6,781 nucleotides of DNA, taken from NCBI GenBank assembly GCA_022785155.1, contig JALFRH010000116.1:1-6781 (forward strand), read 5' to 3'. Positions 1-6,781 of the stretch are shown here, in pieces; position 1 is the stretch's first letter; every line of letters starts with the position of its first letter. Source of the stretch: Spirochaetales bacterium (GTDB lineage: Bacteria; Spirochaetota; Spirochaetia; Sphaerochaetales; Sphaerochaetaceae). The position numbers and the translations under genes were made by a program. The notes beneath the pieces were generated by a model, which saw only the letters and a list, made by a program, of their open reading frames with translations, did not search any database and had not been told where the DNA came from.

Positions 1-1
1 C

Positions 2-745
2 AGAGGTATAGAGAATAAGCTCTCATCTAATGGAATCAGTGTAAATATCGTTGCTACAAGTAATAGGGTTGAAGTAGAGAGAAAGATATTACAGAGGATC
101 ATAAATGATGGAGACATAGATGGTCTCATTGTAGAGGGTACTAAGACAGGATTCCCTAATCCCAATATCGAGCTATATAAGGAGCTGGATAAACTAGGAA
201 TACCTTATATCTTCCTCCATTGTTCTTACCCGGAGCTATTGGATAAGGTAACTGTAGGCATGAAGGAGAGGGAAGGTGGATATCAATGTATAAAGAAGCT
301 TATAGATATGGGGTGCAAGACATTCGGCGGTATCTTTAAGGCTGATGATAGACAGGGTCTCTTGAGATATAAGGGGTTCTGCGAGGGACTCTTGGATTCA
401 TCCATTAGCCTTGAATCTGCATTTGTCAGGTGGTATACCACAGAAGATTTGCAGAGTGAGAGTAGATTCTCTCTTCCTCTCATCAAAGGATTCGAAGAGC
501 CAGATGGAATAGTATGTTATAATGACCAAGTTGCCCTATATATCATTAATCACTTTAGGGAGAATAAGTTACCACTCCCTCGAATAGCTAGCTTCGACCA
601 GAGCCGCCTCTGCCTTCTAGCCCCTGATTCAGTCTATTCCATAGGACACAGAAAGGAAGAACTGGGCATGGTCACCGCTGAAAAGATGATCAATATGCTC
701 AAAGGCAAGGAAGAAGAGTCAATATTCTTCGATTGGTTGGTTTGA
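2..745 (+). CDS. AraR-like transcriptional repressor, effector-binding domain (5' end outside window)
   Basis: The frame is open from the window edge to a TGA at 743-745, giving 247 residues with no start in view. A TTG at 239 is in frame but cannot be the real start, because conserved sequence continues upstream of it. The visible part is a LacI/periplasmic-binding-protein fold of the AraR type. It has an opening RGIENKLSSNG, the segment DGLIVEGTKTGFPNPN (about 40-55), GIPYIFLHC (66-74), an EGGYQCIKKLIDMG helix (91-104), the FKADDRQG motif (112-119), a PDGIVCYND strand-turn (167-175) and a SFDQS element (197-201). B. subtilis AraR carries a GntR-type winged helix before such a domain and releases DNA on binding arabinose. 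The DNA-binding domain here lies outside the window, so GntR or LacI type cannot be decided, and the sugar is unknown. The segment before SFDQS looks about three residues shorter than the usual VPEDISVVGFDDS pattern. No sugar-utilisation gene is adjacent on this side, and no clear terminator follows. Confidence 0.85.
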   Translation, partial: RGIENKLSSNGISVNIVATSNRVEVERKILQRIINDGDIDGLIVEGTKTGFPNPNIELYKELDKLGIPYIFLHCSYPELLDKVTVGMKEREGGYQCIKKLIDMGCKTFGGIFKADDRQGLLRYKGFCEGLLDSSISLESAFVRWYTTEDLQSESRFSLPLIKGFEEPDGIVCYNDQVALYIINHFRENKLPLPRIASFDQSRLCLLAPDSVYSIGHRKEELGMVTAEKMINMLKGKEEESIFFDWLV

Positions 746-3700
746 TTTATTGTCAAGCACGGAATTTCATTTTCCATAAATCCAAAGCAAAACCAGCAGA
801 TAAACGAAAAAATATGATTGAGAAAAATTTGTATGTGAGGGACAGCGGATAAATCCTGGGGCTTCACACTACTTCTAAAAAGAAAAGGCTGAAAAAGCCA
901 AGGAAATAAACTCCGTTACGGAATCCCGAGCCCATGTTACAAAAATCTATACCCTTGTTACGAAACGCCGAACCCCTGTTACGGAACTCATTGAACTCAG
1001 ATACGGAATTGCCCGATACAATGTTACAGAATGTTTTGAGGATCTGATACCCGGTTACGTTTTGCAGGCAGGGAGACTGAGAAATCGATGATTTTTCCTT
1101 TTTACTGTTACTATCCGTTTCAGAAGGGTCATTGTTAAGTCTTTTCAGATAAACAAATAAAAAAGTCAGAACCTGATTGTATCAAATTCTGACTTAAAGG
1201 ATAGCGCGAGTGGGAATCGAACCCACAAGGGATTGCTCCCGGCAGATTTTGAGTCTACTGCGTCTACCAATTCCGCCATCACGCCGTTCTTAGGGAATAT
1301 TAGCAGAATTTCGCATACTTCATCAAGGTGACATTGAAGGGTTTTGAAAACAACTGTAAAATCTAGGCATGAAGAAGTTAATCTTTATTCTGCTGATGCT
1401 ATCGGCTATATGCCTCTCAATATTTGCAACAGACCTTGAGTCTGCTGTTGAAAACGATGAATTCCTGAAAGAGATTTTGATTTCAGATATTCCAGTTACA
1501 TATGGAGATGAATCTTTCAGGGAGAGGATACTCCAGAGGACAGAGGGAAAAAGAGATCCAATAGGCCTTGTTCTCACAGGAGGCAGTGCCAGGGCCTGTG
1601 CCCATATAGGTGTACTCAGATACTTGGATGAACAGGGAATAGTTCCTGATTTCATAGTATCCAACTCCATGGGTTCAATTATAGGTATGCTATATGCAGC
1701 AGGCATTACTCCTGACCAAATCGAAGAAATACTTCGTGTCGGAGATATTTCTTCATATTTTGCCCTGACCCTCCCTTCCCAAGGAGGATTCCTGGATCCT
1801 TCAGGCTTCAAGGCTCTCATCGACTATATTGTCGGAGAAGACTACAGGATGGAGGAGACGGATATTCCTGTAATGGTTGTGTGCGATGACCTGGTGTCAA
1901 AGAGGGAAGTGAGAATAACAGAAGGACCATTTACAGATGTCCTCATTGCATCTTTCGCCCTTCCTGTATACTTCAATCCCTATAAATACAATGGTCATCT
2001 CCTGATTGATGGAGGTGTAATATCATTGGCACCAATAGATGCAGCCTATGAATATACAGACACAGTAATACTCTCTACGACTTTCTATGATGCAGATACC
2101 ACCAACCTTATCAATCCTGTGACCATTCTGAACTCTTCCTTCGATATAGGAAAAAGACAGAACGCCTCAGCTGATTTGAAGAAATATACGGATTTGATCT
2201 GGATAAGGTGTGCTGTGGAGCAGTTCTCTTTCATGGCTTTCAAAGATGCTACCGTCATGGCTGATATCGGGTATGAGTGTACAGCTTTGGAGAGTGAGGC
2301 TCTTTCGGAACTCTACAAAGGGGAAAGGACGATATCTCAGGAGAGAAGCCAGGAGATTGCAAACAGAATAGAAGAAACCAGAGATAACCTCCATTTCTTC
2401 GGAAGATTGAAGGCTACAAACTTCTCCCAGATGCTTGGTCTGAGTTTCAGCGGTTTTGATTCCTATTACCTGAAGAACTCCATGATCTCAGGTCTGAGAT
2501 ATAGAATCCTTTGGGGCGACTTGGATATGGCTGTAGTATTCGGTTTCGGTTCTGATACACAGAATCTTGCATCTACAGGTGGTTTTACAACCCTAGGTGC
2601 GGAAGTTTCCATATACCCATTCTCCAACTCCAGAATAAAGCTTGAGGGATACTTCGATTCATTCCGTGGCAGCTCAGGTTTCTATCCCCAGATATTCGGA
2701 AGAGAGTCTGTGGATGTATTTCTTTATAACACCGATTATTCCAGTGTAAGTGTCCATCAGTCTATTGAATACTATAGAGACTTCAGCAAAAAGCTTGGAA
2801 AGGGTATTGTCCTTTCCGTGATGGGAAAGGGTTCCCATTCATTCAACGGCTTGGATGTTGAAGGAAAGCTGGGATATATGATGACAGCCGAAACCATTGT
2901 TTTTGAAGGGGCCAAAAACTATGCGGAAGTAGGTGCAGGTATTACAACCAACACTTTGGAATCCTTCAACGTAGGGTTGGATTCTTCCTTCAGAATCAGC
3001 TTGGATGGAAGAGGAAGCGTCCCAAGGTTCATTTCTGACGGCTATGTTGGAACCGACACTGATTATGGTGCCACTTCCCTATATACAGATAGTACACTAT
3101 TCAACTTGTTCATCAATGCAGACGCCTCCTACCAGATACCATTTGATCCAACCTTCGGAGAGTTCCTTATAGTTGAGAATCCGACTCTGGGTGTATATGC
3201 TTCTTCCTTGATTTCTTTGGAGAACATCGGAATAAGCATTGGTGGCGAAATCAGGGCCACCTGCTCCCTTATAGGCCTTATAAAGCTTCCTCTTCGTTTT
3301 AGACTGGGTTATGAGATAATCCCTGGCGAGGTTGGTTCTGTAATAGCTTCCCTTACGTTCTCTACTACGATGTAAAAAAGAAAATGGACACTTTTGGGTG
3401 TCCATTTTGCTCTTAGTCCGAGTGCTTTCTTATCCACTCTTCGTCTTCATCTGTAAGGGACGTGTCCATATCCCTGTCATCATCTTCCTCTCTTTCATCA
3501 TTGGTGATGGAGGTGGATGTAGGATCGAAGACCTCCTCGGAGGATTTAGGCATTTCAGGGGTCTCAGGTTTCTTGAGGCCTCTCTTTACCTTTGGCATTT
3601 CTCCTTTTATCAACACTTCTGGAGTAATGTCCACTACTTCCAACATGCCCCACCTTGTGTCTTCATCTTTTATTAGGGAGATGAGAGTGTTTATCTCATC

Positions 3701-6700
3701 AAGGGTGTATATGGAAGTATTTGATTCAGTGCAGACATTCTTTATCTCGGAGAGAGCCTTGACGGCTTCTTCCCATTCGCCATAGTGGAGGTAGATCATG
3801 GCTTTATGAAGATAGGGGTCTTTATAGGCGGGAGTTGTCTTCTCAAAGAGAGAGTTGAGGATAGTCAAAGCCCTCTTCCAGTCTCTCTGAATAATGTAGT
3901 ATGCAGTCTCCAAGTCCAAGATGGCGGGAGAAGAGAGGGAGTTGTCATTACACTCCTTGATGTATTTTCTGTATTCCTTGTAATCTCCCTTTTCCAATAG
4001 GTAAGTACAAAGGTTTACATATAAATTCTTATCTTTGCATCCGTTTTCAAGGGCCTTCTTTGCAATGGAAATGGCTTTATCCAAATCGCCTTTCATCCAC
4101 CAATACATTGAAAGTGATACCTTTGAGGAATCTTTGGTCTTAAGGTTTTTGCCTTCTGAAAGGAACTCCAGGATCTCTCTGCCTTTCTCCATATCTCCAT
4201 GCTGGAGCATAAGCGTACCCACGACAATCTGGCAGTTTTCGTTGACTCCCCACTTTATTGCCTTTTCAAAGTAGGGCATAGCCTTTTCATAGGAGGCATT
4301 GCTCTTGTTCTGAAGGATCTTTGCAGCCTTTCCATAGAAGAAGGTTCCTATGCTGTTCCAGATCACCAAAACCAAAGCCAAGGAAAAGAAAACAATAGGA
4401 ATATATTTGGGAAGAGTAGGCTGGACAAGGAATATAGCTCCTGCAGCAATACATACCAATAAGGCTGTCTGTCGTATTTTTCTGATCTTTTCTGTTTTTT
4501 CCATAGTGCCTCCGAATAACAAATCCCTTTATTGATGATAATAAGAGAACGTGAGATAAACAACCAAGATTATCCACATTACATGAAATGATACATATGT
4601 ATGATAGTTGGAGTTTTTCTCTTCCATGATTATACTTCATTGTGATGGAAAAAGAAAAAGAGGAAAGAAGAATACTGGTTCATGTCTGCTGTGGGCCTTG
4701 CGCCACTTCCAGCATCCAACGCCTTCTCGATGAAGGTTGGAGCCCTGTATTGTTTTTTTCAGACTCAAACATTTGGCCTCTGGAAGAGTTTGAGAAACGC
4801 TATGAGAACCTTTTGAAGGTTGCAGCCTTTTACAACCTCCCTGTAATTAAGGATGAGTATGACCACCAAAGCTGGAGGGAGTGGATCAAAGGCTTTGAAG
4901 AGGAACCGGAGCATGGTAAGAGATGCTCCAGATGTTTCAGATACAATCTATTACGTGCTTCAAAAAAGGCAGAGGAACTGGGAATCTCCTCCTTCTGCAC
5001 CACTCTTACAGTCTCTAGGTTCAAGAACAGCAAGACAATATTCCATGAAGGCGAGGACCTTGAGGGCTTTGAAGCCATTGACTTCAAGAAGAAGGATGGT
5101 TTCGCCTCTTCCTGTAGACTATCCAAGGAAATGGGGTTATATAGACAGAGCTATTGTGGCTGTGAGTTTAGCAAAGGAAGTGTAAATGATTAAAAAACTA
5201 TACAAGATTTTTTCTTCACGAATGTTCTGGATGCTATTGATCTTCGGCCTTCAATTTGTGGGCTTGGCCGCCTTGGTATTGTGGTCTGCCTTTGCCAGGG
5301 CCTATTACTTTTTCTTTATCATATTATCCATAATAATGGCTGTAATAATCATTACTAGGAAAGAGAACAATGCCTATCGTTTGATGTGGATGTTTGTCCT
5401 CATTGTTTTTCCTTTCTTAGGTGGAGTCCTCTATATACTCTTCGCCAATAAGAAAATCGGTGCTTTATCTGAGAAAAAGATAGCGGATTTCAAGAAAAGG
5501 CAGCCTGATGAGACGGCTTTCAGCCTTGAAAACGCGGACGAAGAGTTATGTAGGCTCTCCCATTCCTTTAAGAAACAGAGCCAGTATGTAAAGAATGTTA
5601 CAGGTTTCAGTGTTTGGAAAAACACTGAAGTCAAATACTTTGACAGGGGAGCAGACTTCTTCCCCGATTTGTTGGAAAACGTTAAGAAGGCCCGGAAGTT
5701 CATTTTCGTAGAGTATTTCATAATTGACCAAGGTAAGTGGTGGAATAGGATACTGGATGAACTTAAGGTAAAGGTTAAGGAGGGGGTGGACGTCAGAGTG
5801 GTATTTGACGATATGGGCTCCATAAACGTTCTTCCCCGTGGATATGAGAAGACATTGCAGAGCTATGGCATAAAAGCAATAGCCTTCAATAAGATAAAGA
5901 TCCACCTGAATCCTAGACTGAACTTCAGGGACCATAGGAAGATCTTCGATATCGATGGAAATATATGTTACACAGGTGGAGTGAACCTGGCAGACGAATA
6001 CTCCAACGATGTAGTGAAGTTCGGGTATTGGAAAGATGATGCCATAAGGCTTACAGGTTCTGCCTGTTGGAACTTTACCCTGATGTTCCTTCGTAACTGG
6101 GATTGTCTGACAAAGGAGTGGGACTCCCTGGACAAGTTCCTTCCTACAGTCAAGGGCAAGGATGATGGTTTCATACAGGCCTTCGATGATAGTCCTTTCG
6201 ATGGCAATACCATTGCAGAAGACACCTATCTCCAGATAATAAACAATGCAAAGAGATATGTTTGGATAACCACTCCTTATCTTATTCTTGATGAGCCGAT
6301 GGAAGCGGCGTTGAAGATTGCAGCCAAAAGCGGTGTGGATGTCAGGATAATCACTCCACATTATCCAGATAAAAAGAGTGTGTTTGAGGTCACTAGGTCG
6401 AACTATGAGCCTCTATTGAAAGCCGGAGTAAAGATCTATGAGTTTACTCCTGGTTTCATTCATTCAAAGAACTTTATCTCTGATGACGAAGTAGCCGTAG
6501 TCGGAACAACGAACTTGGACTACAGGTCTTTCTATCTCCACTTCGAACTCAGCGTTTTGTTCTTCCAATCTTCAATTGTAGGGGATCTGAAGAACAACTT
6601 CGAAAACACTTTGAAGCTTTGTCAGGAGATACATGAGGGGGATGAAGGAAGGCTTCCTCTCTTCAGAAGAATCTTCAGGGGAACTGCAAGGATAATGTCT

Positions 6701-6781
6701 CCATTGTTCTGATTACCCATAGATTGAGGGCTTTTTTTCTTTTGACCAACCAAGGGAGAAGAAATACAATATTACTATGAA

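Overview
This window looks like ordinary chromosomal DNA from a diderm bacterium of roughly 40-45% G+C. My best guess is a spirochaete, perhaps of the Sphaerochaeta/Treponema kind, but this is an inference. It rests on a patatin fused to an outer-membrane beta-barrel, a QueH-type epoxyqueuosine reductase, an AT-leaning AGA/AGG-rich codon style, and the absence of any gene that fixes the taxonomy. No phage, insertion-sequence, CRISPR or defence gene is visible.

Layout from left to right. At 2-745 (+) is the 3' part of a sugar-responsive repressor with an AraR-like effector domain, cut by the window edge. At 746-1201 is a 456-base gene-free stretch. It holds an array of about seven degenerate GTTACGGAA-type repeats at 915-1059, with a period of 21 drifting to 23 bp, and a minus-strand terminator. 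At 1202-1285 (-) is tRNA-Leu(CAA). Its promoter is back to back with the promoter of the next gene, a 668-residue secreted patatin-like phospholipase with a C-terminal beta-barrel (1369-3375, +). A bidirectional hairpin terminator separates that gene from a convergent gene for a membrane-anchored TPR protein with an acidic tail (3413-4504, -). A divergent regulatory region (4505-4644) carries two promoters, a perfect DnaA-box consensus and a near-perfect 18-bp palindrome. It leads to a two-gene operon, queH (4645-5193) and a cardiolipin synthase gene (5186-6712), overlapping by 8 bp. At the right edge a strong promoter points at an ATG whose gene lies outside the window.

Functional links are modest. 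The patatin enzyme (phospholipid hydrolysis, probably at the outer membrane) and the cardiolipin synthase (phospholipid synthesis, inner membrane) both concern the envelope. QueH and the tRNA gene both concern translation, but tRNA-Leu is not a queuosine substrate.

Two signals stand out beyond the gene list. The first is the helically phased repeat array. The second is that all three visible forward-strand promoters place a sigma70-like -10 box only 6-8 nt before the ATG with no usable Shine-Dalgarno sequence, which suggests leaderless mRNAs. The internal gene cls and the minus-strand TPR gene instead have clear ribosome binding sites.
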